64,000 nucleotides of DNA, from positions 372,001 through 436,000 of the forward strand of contig CANTAL010000200.1 of assembly GCA_947650365.1 (NCBI GenBank), written 5' to 3'. This document shows positions 24,780 through 35,900 of the stretch, piece by piece. The translations under genes and the position numbers were made by a program. Each line of letters starts with the position of its first letter. The first letter of the stretch is position 1. The notes below the pieces were generated by a model, which saw nothing but the letters and a program-made list of their open reading frames with translations, made no database searches and was not told the origin of the DNA. The stretch comes from Chamaelirium japonicum (lineage: Eukaryota; Streptophyta; Magnoliopsida; Liliales; Melanthiaceae).

Positions 24780-26027
24780 GGGGCGGAGATAGTAGCTACG
24801 GGCGATCTGCACCGAGAGTTTTGACTGCCAGTTTTTCAACGAACGCTGGTCGGGCCGGAAGCATCAGCCACGAGCAATCTCCTTCTGGTGGTCGCTTTAT
24901 CTTGAATGCGATGCGAGGCTGCGAGCATCTGCTATGAGCTATCTCTCCTTAGTGAAACCTCGAGAACGATGTTGTTACAACAATCGCTGGGCGGGCCTGG
25001 AGCATCAGCCGCGAGCGATCTCCTTCCGATGCAAGCATGTCACACGCGGTCAGGGTCTGCGTCGGGCGAGCTGCGGGCACCTGCCGTGAGCGATCTGCGC
25101 CGAGAGCTTTGACTGCCTGTACTTCACAAACGCTGGGCGGGCCACGAGCGTCAGCCACGAGCGATCTCCTTCCGGTGCAAGCATGTCACACGCGGTCAGG
25201 GTCTGCGTCGGGCGAGCTGCGGGCACCTGCCGCGAGCGATCTGCGCCGAGAGCTTTGACTTGGCGTCTCATGGGTGAGACCTCGAGGACGATGCTGCTAT
25301 GTCCAAGGAACGCAGCTATCCGCTACTGCAAGCGTCGGGCGGGCCAGGAGCACCTTCCGCGGGCGGCCTCCTTCCGGTGCGAACTAGCCACGAGCGTCAG
25401 CCACGAGCGATCTCCTTCCGATGCGAGCTTGTCACATGCGGCCAGGGTCTGCGTCGGGCGAGCTGCGGGCACCTGCCGCGAGCAATCTGCGCCGAGAGCT
25501 TTGACTCGGCGTCTCATGGGTGAGACCTCGAGGACGATGCTGCTATGTCCAAGGAACGCAGCTATCCGCTACTGCAAGCGTCGGGCGGGCCAGGAGCACC
25601 TTCCGCGGGCGGCCTCCTTCCGGTGCGAACTAGCCACGAGCGTCAGCCACGAGCGATCTCCTTCCGATGCGAGCTTGTCATATGCGGCCAGGGTCTGCGT
25701 CGGGCGAGCTGTGGGCACCTGCCGCGAGCAAACTGCGCCGAGAGCTTTGACCGCCAGTTCTTCTCAAAAGCTGGGCGGGCCACGAGCGTCAGCCACGAGC
25801 GATATCCTTCCGATGCGAGCTTGTCACATGCGGCCAGGGTCTGCGTCGGGCGAGCTGCGGGCACCTGCCGCGAGCAATCTGCGCCGAGAGCTTTGACTGC
25901 CAATACTTCACAAACGCTGGTGGGCCACGTGCGTCAGCCACGAGCGATCTCCTTCCGATGCGAGCTTGTCACATGCGGCCAGGGTCTGCGTCGGGCGAGC
26001 TGCGGGCACCTGCCGCGAGCGATCTTG
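24780..26027. repeat. E2 internal tandem array, 146-bp and 246-bp units
   Basis: The anchor GGGTCTGCGTCGGGCGAGCT starts at 25053, 25199, 25445, 25691, 25837 and 25982 (one copy has GAGCTGTG after it). Steps are 146, 246, 246, 146 and 145, so the long unit is the short one plus 100 bp. More diverged copies precede the first anchor back to about 24.8 kb. Frames of up to 237 codons across it are repeat by-products. It occupies the same place as the 118-bp array of E1 but shares no obvious sequence with it. Confidence 0.88.
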
Positions 26028-26132
26028 TGACTTGGGTATCGCACCAAATCTCCAACGGTCGCTTTGTCTTAAATGCGACGCGAGACTCAATGCTGATACA
26101 GCGAATCTCATCATGAGATCCCGATCGGCGCG

Positions 26133-26339
26133 AGACACGTGTCTCCTCCTCATTTGTTCTTCTTCTGTCAGAAATGACAGTGTCGGCGCCGGCGCAGCTT
26201 TTTCCACGCGTGGCCCACGTGGCGCTTGACGATTGGAAGGGAACGAGCTGTCGCTTCACCTGTCGTCACGTCGCCTCGCTGAGCGCGCTCGGGCATTAAC
26301 TGCGGCCCGATTCACCTTTCTTTCATTTGCCTATAAATA
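26133..26339 (+). promoter_or_regulatory. Promoter of the E2 antisense gene
   Basis: TATAAATA at 26332-26339 lies 104 bp before the ATG at 26436. CACGTG boxes occur at 26136-26141, inside the 12-bp palindrome AGACACGTGTCT (26133-26144), and at 26216-26221 in the context CCCACGTGGC. These are plant bZIP (G-box/ABRE) type sites. The palindrome and the TATA-to-ATG spacing match the E1 antisense promoter. Activity is inferred. Confidence 0.65.
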
Positions 26340-26435
26340 GGGGAAGGGGGACGATTTTTTACCGCTGCGTGAAAACAGCTCTCCCTTCTCCCCTAACCTT
26401 CTCAACTCGCAGCTCGCTTGCGCCCTCTTGCTCTC

Positions 26436-27545
26436 ATGGCTTCCTCTGCTGCTGCTTCTTCTTCAGCCACTGCTGCTGCTGCTGCGATCTCCCGGGAGGA
26501 GCCTCTCAATGTCGCCCCCATCTCGGTGCGTGCTCCGGGCACCGAGAAAGAGGCTCCTCCCAAGGTGCCCGCCGTCCTCTGGTTCAACGACATCGGGGGC
26601 GTGCCGGTCCCCGAGAGTCTACGGACAGCGGCGGGCATCCCCCAAGAGCTCGACATCCTTCCTTTCCCGAGATCGGGGAGACCGCTCTCCGGAACTGCGG
26701 TCTCCGTGGGGCAAATATGGTCAGGGCTCCGACTGCCCCTGAACCATCTAGCCAGCGAGCTCCTGGAGCTGGCGGGCTTATGCCCCGCTCAGCTCCCAGG
26801 CAACTCGTGGGGGATTCTCTACGGGCTTTCTCAAATCGAGGAAGCCCTTAACGTGAGGATCCCCCTGGCCTATCTCCTGAAGAAGTGGTCCCTCAAGCCA
26901 GGGACAATCTTCAGCGAGGTCGACTGCGGCCACTACTACCTCGCAGGCCGCCCTGGCGAGGTGCTGCCCTTCTCCGCGGTCGAGAACAAAGACCGATATT
27001 GGAAGGAGTATCCATTCGTGATCGAGGGCAACTGGCGAGGTCCCTGCGCCGGAGTCCGCTCCTTTCCCGGCAGACCGCCTCTGCCGGTCTTCAAGGAGAT
27101 CGCGGAGTATCGCTCTATGGGGAAGAAGTGTATCTCGGCAGCCCGAGAGAAATCTCTCGATGAGGCGATCCTGGAGTTCCTCGGCGGGCGGACTCCGGAC
27201 AAGGTCCTGGCCCCGGACTTCTCCTTCCTCTGGAAGGATCTCCGGACGGGCACCATCATGACCCGCCAGAAGATCATGCGCAAGAAGGTGGCGGTCTCTC
27301 GCCGCACCGGGGCGACCTCCCAGGCTGCTGCCGCGCCCGCCGGTGTCGGCACTTCTTCGGCGAGGAAGGGGAAGAAGAAACGAGCTTCTCCGATCAGTCT
27401 CGCCGATGTAGACACCATCGACATGCTCCGCGAGGAGGATATTCCCTCGCCGCCGCCTCCATCCCGCGAGGTTGCCCCAGGTCAGGCGAACTCCCCCTTC
27501 GTTTCCAATCCCCTCATGCACTCCTCAGTTTCGGAACCTCCATGA
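26436..27545 (+). CDS. E2 antisense gene region A: gypsy-type transposase-like domain
   Basis: An open frame of 369 codons starting MASSAAASSS at the first ATG after the TATA box. After an Ala/Ser-rich start, residues about 93-205 hold the domain shared with E1: LRLPL near 98-102, GLCPAQ near 114-119 and GNSW near 122-125. A basic ARKGKKKRA stretch lies near the end. Codon third positions are GC-rich, unlike the satellite around it. The best family guess is the plant 'putative gypsy type transposon' domain (recalled). Its job is unknown. It runs antisense to the element's LTR transcript. The E2 gene as a whole is treated as a fossil. Confidence 0.7.
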   Translation: MASSAAASSSATAAAAAISREEPLNVAPISVRAPGTEKEAPPKVPAVLWFNDIGGVPVPESLRTAAGIPQELDILPFPRSGRPLSGTAVSVGQIWSGLRLPLNHLASELLELAGLCPAQLPGNSWGILYGLSQIEEALNVRIPLAYLLKKWSLKPGTIFSEVDCGHYYLAGRPGEVLPFSAVENKDRYWKEYPFVIEGNWRGPCAGVRSFPGRPPLPVFKEIAEYRSMGKKCISAAREKSLDEAILEFLGGRTPDKVLAPDFSFLWKDLRTGTIMTRQKIMRKKVAVSRRTGATSQAAAAPAGVGTSSARKGKKKRASPISLADVDTIDMLREEDIPSPPPPSREVAPGQANSPFVSNPLMHSSVSEPP

Positions 27546-27557
27546 CGTCAAGTTGTG

Positions 27558-29485
27558 ATGGTCGACCCCGAGGACCCGCGCGTCGAGCTCCTTCTTGGCA
27601 TGGCGGAGGTGGAAACCCCAATGGCCGAGATACTGATGCGGGAGTTCCCGGGCGACCTTTCTAAACCTCTTTATGTCGCGGTAATGACCCCAGAGATGGA
27701 GGGCGCCCATATAAAGAAGAAGAAGAAGAAGGCTCCAGCAGCCCGCCCAATGGCGGAGGACGACGCCGTTCGCAAGGCTCGTGAAGCCTATGCACGAGCC
27801 ATTGAGGACAGGAAGAAAGCCGCCCTCGAGGAAGCGGGCTTGCCATCGGGCGAGGATTCCAGCGATGAGTCCAGCTCGGAAGAAGAGGAGCCGCGGTCTC
27901 TCGAGGACGAGCCCGCTTCTACGACAGCGAGGCCTCCCCTGCCCTTCGAGGGACCGGCGCCAATGAGCCCGCTACCTTCTGCACCTGCTCCGGCCAAGAC
28001 CTCGGTACCGGCCGCTCCTGCCCCTAGCATGCCCGCGCAGGAACCTGCTCCCGAGCCCTCGCCTGTGCCTGCGCTTGCGCCCGAGCTCGGACCCGTGTCC
28101 GAGCCTGCGCCCGCGCAGGAACCTGCTCCTGCGTCCAGGCTCGCGCCTGCGCCCGCGCCCGAGCCCGCGCTTGCGCCTGAGCCCGCGCCTGCGCACGAGC
28201 CCGCGCCTGCTCCCGAGCCCGCGCGTGCGCCCGAGCCCGCGCCCGCGTCTGAGCCCGCGCCTGCGCCCAAGCCCACGCCTGCTCCCGAGCCCGCGCTCGC
28301 TCTCGAGACTGCGCTTGCGCCTGAGTCTGCGCCTGCGCCCGAGCCCGCGCCTGCTCCCGAGCCCGCGCCTGCGCCCGAGCCCGCGCCTGCTCCCGAGCCC
28401 GCGCCTGCGCCCGAGCCCGCGCTCGCGCCCGAGCCCGTGCCTGCTTCCGAGCCCGCGCCTGCGCCCGAGCCCGCACTCGCGCCTGAGTCCGCGCCCGCCA
28501 CTCTTGAGGTTCCCCCTCTCCCTGAGCTGGGCAGGTTGGCCTATTGGTCTCCGGATCTAGGGGCCATCCTGGACGACTTTCCGAGCTCCAGCTCGGAAGC
28601 CTCGGACCCGGACCTGCCGGGGCGAAGGGGAGCCGCCGCGCCTTCCCCTACCAACGAAGGAATTGCCGGCGCTCAAGAGGCCGAGCCTGCTGCTGCCTCC
28701 ATCAGTGCGCCCCCTCCAGCTGCTCCCACCGAGGCGAGCCAAGCGGGCTCCTCCACTGGCGGTCCTGAGCGCGCCCCTTTCTTCATGCGGGAGATCCTGG
28801 GGCGCAATATCTTTGCCCAAGCTCCCTACGTCGATATCATTAACCGACTGCTCGAGGTAAGGCCGCCTCCATACTCCTTTATCTCCAAACCCCCGCTTCA
28901 ACTTCTAACTTAATCTGCTCGCTTTCTCCGTAGGTAGAGCGGGTCGGCCGGGCTCTTGTTGACGAGGTCGCAGAAGTCGCGGGGAACACCGTTGCTCTCT
29001 ACGATGACACTCTCCATGACTCGGAGAGGAGAGTAGACGAGTACATTCTTCGAATCCGCCAAATGGACCAGTCAGGCGAGCTGCGGGCTGAAGTGGACCG
29101 ACTGCGCCAGCAGGTCGCCTCCTCTAACACGGAGGTCAACGAACTGCGCCAGCGGGCTGCCACCTTCACCACCACGCTAGCTTCGGTTGAGGATGCCCGC
29201 GACCGCGCCCTATCCGATGCGGAGGCCGCCCAGAAGGAAGTCTCCGAGCTTCAACGTCAGTTGGCGGCCTCCAGGGATGAGATCGCGTCTCTGAAGGAAA
29301 CGCATCTCCAAGACCTCCACTCCCAGCAACGCCGCCTCCAGGCGCAACTCAACGAGCTTCTGCAGAAAGGCGCAATCGACGCCATCGAGAAGTACAAGGC
29401 CGAAAGGTCGAAAAAGAGGAAGCGCGGCGGTGACGACGAGGGCGCTGGCGCGGGCCCAGTTTGGGCGAGCTCCTATGCGAGCTAG
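27558..29485 (+). CDS. E2 antisense gene region B: acidic, Pro/Ala/Glu-repeat and coiled-coil parts
   Basis: Directly downstream of region A on the same strand. The first exon part (27558-28856) encodes a lysine run near 27713-27736, a Ser/Glu acidic stretch, a long EPAPAP-type repeat and a short module ending near NRLLE. A GT-AG intron is visible at 28857-28933. The part after it (from 28934) encodes a heptad-like Leu/Arg/Glu/Gln-rich coiled coil of about 140 residues, then a basic KKRKRGG. The order (acidic tract, short module, intron, coiled coil) mirrors E1. The last codons run into the right-hand LTR copy, so the natural C-terminus is not seen. Function is unknown. Confidence 0.6.
28026..28500 (+). 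repeat. Minisatellite coding Pro-Ala-Glu repeat
   Basis: Units of 18 bp (GAGCCCGCGCCTGCGCCC and variants) encode EPAPAP and close variants, about 25 times. The opposite strand stays open for 150-237 codons because of the repeat. Low-complexity hinge-like protein is the likely outcome if translated. Confidence 0.85.
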
Positions 29486-29919
29486 GCGGGCTCATTAGTG
29501 AACATGGCGAGCTCCTGGACGAGCTAGGCGAGCTCCTGAGCGAGCATGGCGAGCTCCTGGACGAGCTAGGCGAGCTCCTGAGCGAGTGTTTCGAGCTCCT
29601 GGACGAGCTAAGCGAGCTCCTGAGCGAGCATGACGAGCTCCTGGACGAGCTTGGGCGATCTCCTTCGCGCTCTTTGTCTAAGCCATTTATCGAATATGGG
29701 CGAGTATGGCGAGCTCCTGGATGAGCTTGGGCGAGCTCCTTCGTGCTCTTTGTCTAAGCCATTTATCGAATTTGGGCGTGCTTCTGTGGGGGACTGGAGG
29801 TGTGAGCTGTACTCAGATACAAGGTGTCCATCCCGCTCCATGTGAAGGCGAGCCCCTGACGAGGGTTCCAACTTCTGGGCGGGCTATCCAAGATATGTGG
29901 TTTTTAACTACCCCCAACA
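29461..29919 (-). repeat. E2 right-hand LTR copy, 459 bp
   Basis: Aligns without gaps to 24206-24664 of the left-hand LTR, with four substitutions in 459 bp, all at CpG positions. It ends CCCCCAACA before the target duplication TGATC. It is shorter than the left-hand copy. Confidence 0.92.
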
Positions 29920-32900
29920 TGATCCATTCTAATTCATTCGCATGAATGTATCCATTCTAATTCATTGTACGATCCATTCTAATTCATTCGCACAACCTAT
30001 TCTAGTTCATTCGTACGATCCATTCTAATTCATTCGCACGATCCATTCTAATTCATTTGCACGATCCATTCTAATTCATTCATACAATTCATTCTAATTC
30101 TTTTACACGAATGTATCCATCCTAATTCATTCGTATGATCCATTCTAATTCCTTCGTATGATCCATTCTAATTCATTCGCACAATCTATTCTAATTCATT
30201 CGTACGATCCATTCTAATTCATTAGCACGATCTATTCTAATTCATTCGTACGATCCATTCTATTTCATTCGTACGATCCATTCTTACTCATTCGTACGAT
30301 CCATTCTAATTCATTCATACGATCCATTCTAATTCATTAGCACGATCCATTCTAACTCATTCGTACGATCCATTCTATTTTATCCGTACGATCCATTCTT
30401 ACTCATTCGTACGATCCATTCTAATTCATTCGCACTAATGTATCCATTCTAATTCATTCGTACGATCTATTCTAATTCATTCGCAAGATCCATTCTAATT
30501 CATTCGTACAATCTATTCTAATTCATTCATACAATCCATTCTAATTCTTTCGCACGAATGTATCCATTCTAATTCATTCGTACGATCCATTCTAATTCAT
30601 TCGCACGATCCATTCTACTTCATTCATACGATCCATTCTAATAAATTCGTACGATCCATTCTAATTCATTCGCACAATCCATTCTAATTCCTTTGTAAGA
30701 TCCATTCTAATTCATTCGTACGATCTATTCTATTTCATTCATACGATCCATTCTTAATCATTCGTACGATCCATTCTAATTCATTCGCACGATTGTATCC
30801 ATTCTAATTCATTCGTACGATCCATTCTAATTCATTTGCACGATCCATTCTAATTCATTCATACGATCCATTCTAATTCATTTGCACGATCCATTCTAAT
30901 TTATTCATACGATCCATTCTAATTCATTCATACGATCCATTCTAATTCATTCGCACAAATGTATCCATTCTAATTCAATCGTACGATCCATTCTATTTCA
31001 TTCGTACGATCCATTCTTAATCATTCGTACGATCCACTCTATTTTATTCGTACGATCCATTCTTACTCATTCGTATGATCCATTCTAATTCATTCGCACG
31101 AATGTATCCATTCTAATTCATTCGTACGATCCATTCTAATTCATTCATACGATCCATTCTGATTCATTCGTACGATCCGTTCTAATTCATTCACACGATC
31201 CATTCTAATTCATTCATACGATCCATTCTAATTCATTCAAATAATCCATTCTAATTCATTCACACAATCTATTCTAATTCATTCGTATGATCTATTCTAA
31301 TTCATTAGCATGATCCATTCAAATTCATTCGTACGATCCATTCTATTTCTTTCGTACGATCCTTTCTTACTCATTCGTACTAACCATTCTAATTCATTCA
31401 TACGATCCATTCTAATTCATTAGCACGATCCATTCTAATTCATTCGTACGATCCATTTTATTTCATTTGTACCATCTATTCTTACTCATTCGTACGATCC
31501 ATTCTAATTCATTCACATGAATGTATCCATTCTAATTCATTCGTACGATTCATTCTAATTCATTCGCACGATCCATTCTAATTCATTCGTACGATCCATT
31601 CAAATTCATTCATACAATCCATTCTAATTCTTTCGAACGAATGTATCCATTCTAATTCATTCGTACGATCCTTTCTAATTCATTCGCACAATCCATTCTA
31701 ATTCCTTCGTACGATCCATTCTAAATTATTCGTACGATCTATTCTATTTCATTCGTACAATCTATTCTTACTCATTCGTACGATCCATTCTAATTCATTC
31801 GCATGAATGTATCCATTCTAATTCATTCGTACGATCCATTCTAATTCATTCACACGATCCATTCTAATTCATTAATACGATCTATTCTAATTCATTAATT
31901 TGATCCATTCTAATTCATTCTCACGATCCAATTTAATTCATTCATACGATCAATTCTAATTCATTCATACGATCCATTCTAATTCATTTGCACGAATGTA
32001 TCCATTCTAATTTATTCGTACGATCCATTCTATTTCATTTGTACGATCCATTCTTAATCATTTGTACGATCCATTGTTACTCATTCGTACGATCCATTCT
32101 AATTCATTCGCACGAATGTATCCATTCTAATTCATTCGCACGAATGTATCCATTCTAATTCATTCGTACGATACATTCTAATTCATTCGCACGATCCATT
32201 CTTAATCATTCATACGATCCATTCTAATTCATTCATACGATCCATTCAAATTCATTCGCATGATCCGTTCTAATTCATTCATACGATCAATTCTAATTCA
32301 TTCAAACAATCCATTCTAATTCTTTCGCACGAATGTATCCATTCTAATTCATTCATATGATCCACCCTAATTCCTTCGTATGATCCATTCTAATTCATTC
32401 GTACGAATGTATCCATTCTAATTTATTCGTACGATCCATTCGAATTCATTCATACGATCCATTCTAATTCATTCATACGATCCATTCTAATTCATTCAAA
32501 TGATCCATTCTATTTCATTCGCACGAATGTAACCATTCTAATTCATTCGTACGATCCATTCTAATTCATTTGCACAATCTATTCTAATTCATTCGTACGA
32601 TCCATTCTAATTCATTCGCAGAATCTATTCTAATTCATTCGTACGATCCATTCTAATTCATTAGCACGATCCATTCTAATTCATTCGTACGATCCATTCT
32701 ATTTCATTCGTACGATCCATTCTTACTCATTCGTACGATCCATTCAAATTCATTCATACGATCCATTCTAATTCATTAGCACGATCCATTCTAATTCATT
32801 CGTACGATCAATTCTATTTCATTCATACGATCCATTCTTACTCATTCCTATGATCCATTCTAATTCATTCGCACGAATGTATCCATTCTAATTCATTCGT

Positions 32901-35900
32901 ACGATCCATTCCAATTCATTCACACGATCCATTCTAATTCATTCATACGATCCATTCTAATTCATTCATACGATCCATTCTAATTCATTCGCACGATCCA
33001 TTCTAATTTATTCATACGATCCATTCTAATTCATTCATACGATCAATTCTAATTCATTCGCACGAATGTATCCATTCTAATTCATTCGTACGATCCATTC
33101 TATTTCATTCGTACGATCCATTCTTACTCATTCGTACGATCCATTCTAATTCATACGCACGAATGTATCCATTCTAATTCATTCGTACGATCCATTCTAA
33201 TTCATTCATACGATCCATTCTAATTCATTCATACGACCCATTCTAATTCATTCGTACGATCCATTCTAATTCATTCGCACGATCCATTCTAATTCATTCA
33301 TATGATCCATTCTAATTCATTTAAATAATCCATTTTAATTCATTCACACAATCTATTCTAATTCATTCGTACGATCTATTCTAATTCATTAGCACGATCC
33401 ATTCTAATTCATTGGTACGATCCATTCTATTTCATTCGTACAATCCTTTCCTACTCATTTGTACTATCCATTCTAATTCATTCATACTATCCATTCTAAT
33501 TCATTAGCACGATCCACTCAAATTTATTCGTACGATCCATTCTATTTCATTCGTACGATCCATTCTTACTCATTCATACGATCCATTCTAATTCCTTCGC
33601 ACGAATGTATCCATTCTAATTCATTCATACGATCTATTCTAATTCATTCGCACGATCCATTCTAATTCATTCGTACGATCCATTCTAATTCATTCATATA
33701 ATCCATTCTAATTCTTTCGCACGAATGTATCCATTCTAATTCATTCGTACGATCCTTTCTAATTCATTCGCACAATCCATTCTAATTCCTTCGTACGATC
33801 CATTCTAATTCATTCGTACGATCCATTCTATTTCATTCGTACGATCCATTCTTACTCATTCGTACGATCCATTCTAATTCATTCGCACGATCCATTCTAA
33901 TTCAATCATACGATCCATTCTAATTCATTCATACGATCCATTCTAATTTATTCATACGATCCATTCTAATTCATTTATACGATCCATTCTAATTCATTCG
34001 CATGAATGTATCCATTCTAATCCAATCGTACGATCCATTCTATTTCATTCGTACGATCCATTCTTACTCATTCGTACGATCCACTCTATTTCATTCGTAC
34101 GATCCATTCTTACTCATTCGTACGATCCATTCTAATTCATTCGCACGAATGTATCCATTCTAATTCATTCGTACGATCCATTCTAATTCATTCGTACGAT
34201 CCCTTCTAATTCATTCTCATGATCCATTCTAATTCATTCATACGATCCATTCTAATTCATTCAAACAATCCATTCTAATTCATTCACACAATCTATTCTA
34301 ATTCATTCGTACGATCTATTCTAATTCATTAGCATGATCCATTCTAATTCATTCGTACGATCCATTCTATTTCTTTCGTACGATCCTTTCTTACTCATTC
34401 ATACTATCCATTCTAATTCATTCATACGATCCATTCTAATTCATTAGCACGATCTATTCTAATTCATTCGTACGATCCATTCTATTTGATTCGTATGATC
34501 CATTCTTACTCATTCATACGATCCATTCTAATTCATTCTCATGAATGTATCCATTCTAATTCATTCATACGATCCATTCTAATTATTTCGCACGATCCAT
34601 TATAATTCATTCGTACGATCCATTCTAATTCTTTCGCACGAATGTATCCATTCTAATTCATTCGTACGATCCTTTCTAATTCATTCGCACAATCCATTTT
34701 AATTCCTTCGTACGATCCATTGTAATTCATTCGTACGATCTATTCTATTTCATTCGTACAATCCATTCTTACTCATTCGTACGATCCATTCTAATTCATT
34801 CGCACGAATGTATCCATTCTAATTCATTCGTACGATCCATTCTAATTCATTTGCACGATCCATTCTAATTCATTTATACGATCTATTCTAATTCATTCAT
34901 ATGATCCATTCTAATTCATTCGCACGATCCATTCTAATTCATTCATACGAGCCATTCTAATTCATTCATACGATCCATTCTAATTCATTTGCACGAATGT
35001 ATCCATTCTAATTCATTCGTACGATCCATTCTATTTCATTCGTACGATCCATTCTTACTCATTCGTACGATCCACTCTATTTCATTCGTACGATCCATTC
35101 TTACTCATTCGTACGATCCATTCTAATTCATTCGCACGAATGTATCCATTCAAATTCATTCGTACAACACATTCTCATTCATTCGCACGATCCATTCTAA
35201 ATCATTCATACGATCCATTCTAATTCATTCGTACGATCCATTCAAATTCATTCGCACGATCCGTTCTAATTTATTCATACGATCAATTCTAATTCATTCA
35301 AACAATCCATTCTAATTCTTTCGCACGAATGTATCCATTCTAATTCATTCGTACGATCCACCCTAATTCCTTCGTATGAACCATTCTAATTCATTCGCAC
35401 GAATGTATCCATTGTAATTTATTCGTACGATCCATTCTAATTCATTCATACGATCCATTCTAATTCATTCAAACGATCCATTCTAATTCATTCATATGAT
35501 CCATTCTAATTTATTCGCACGAATGTATCCATTCTAATTCATTCGTACGATCCATTCTAATTCATTCGCACAATCTATTCTAATTCATTCGTACGATCCA
35601 TTCTAATTCATTCGCACGTTCCATTCTAATTAATTTGCACGATCCATTCTAATTCATTCATACAATCCTTTCTAATTCTTTTGCACGAATGTATCCATTC
35701 TAATTCATTCGTACGATCCATTCTAATTCCTTCGTACGATCCATTCTAATTCATTCGCACAATCTATTCAAATTCATTCGTACGATCCATTCTAATTCAT
35801 TAGCACGATCCATTCTAATTCATTCGTACGATCCATTCTATTTCTTTCGTACGATCCATTCTTACTCATTCGTACGATCCATTCTAATTTATTTATACGA

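Larger units (their letters stand above)
23487..29919 (-). mobile_element. E2: LTR retroelement nested in the satellite, read on the minus strand
   Basis: A 6433-bp insertion bounded by TG...CA termini and a perfect 5-bp target duplication TGATC (23482-23486 and 29920-29924). Minus orientation is shown by a polypurine tract at 24665-24676 next to the left-hand LTR and by a TATA box on the minus strand inside that LTR. Parts from left to right are the full LTR, polypurine tract, 146/246-bp tandem array, antisense promoter, antisense gene regions (plus strand), and a shorter right-hand LTR copy. No gag or pol is recognised. The element looks broken, with roughly two or more breaks. The LTR copies differ at 4 of 459 shared bases, suggesting insertion within about the last half million years at usual plant rates (estimate). 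Family: probably the same Tat/Ogre-like branch as E1. Confidence 0.9.

Noticed and set aside
25183-25896. 237-codon frame in the E2 internal array
   Set aside because: It follows the 146/246-bp tandem repeat, and competing frames exist on both strands.
27788-28501. Minus-strand Gly/Ala/Ser repeat frame of 237 codons
   Set aside because: Complement of the EPAPAP minisatellite.
23487-29919. Reading E2 as a plus-oriented element because its gene is on the plus strand
   Set aside because: The polypurine tract and LTR TATA box both indicate minus orientation, and E1 shows the same antisense arrangement.
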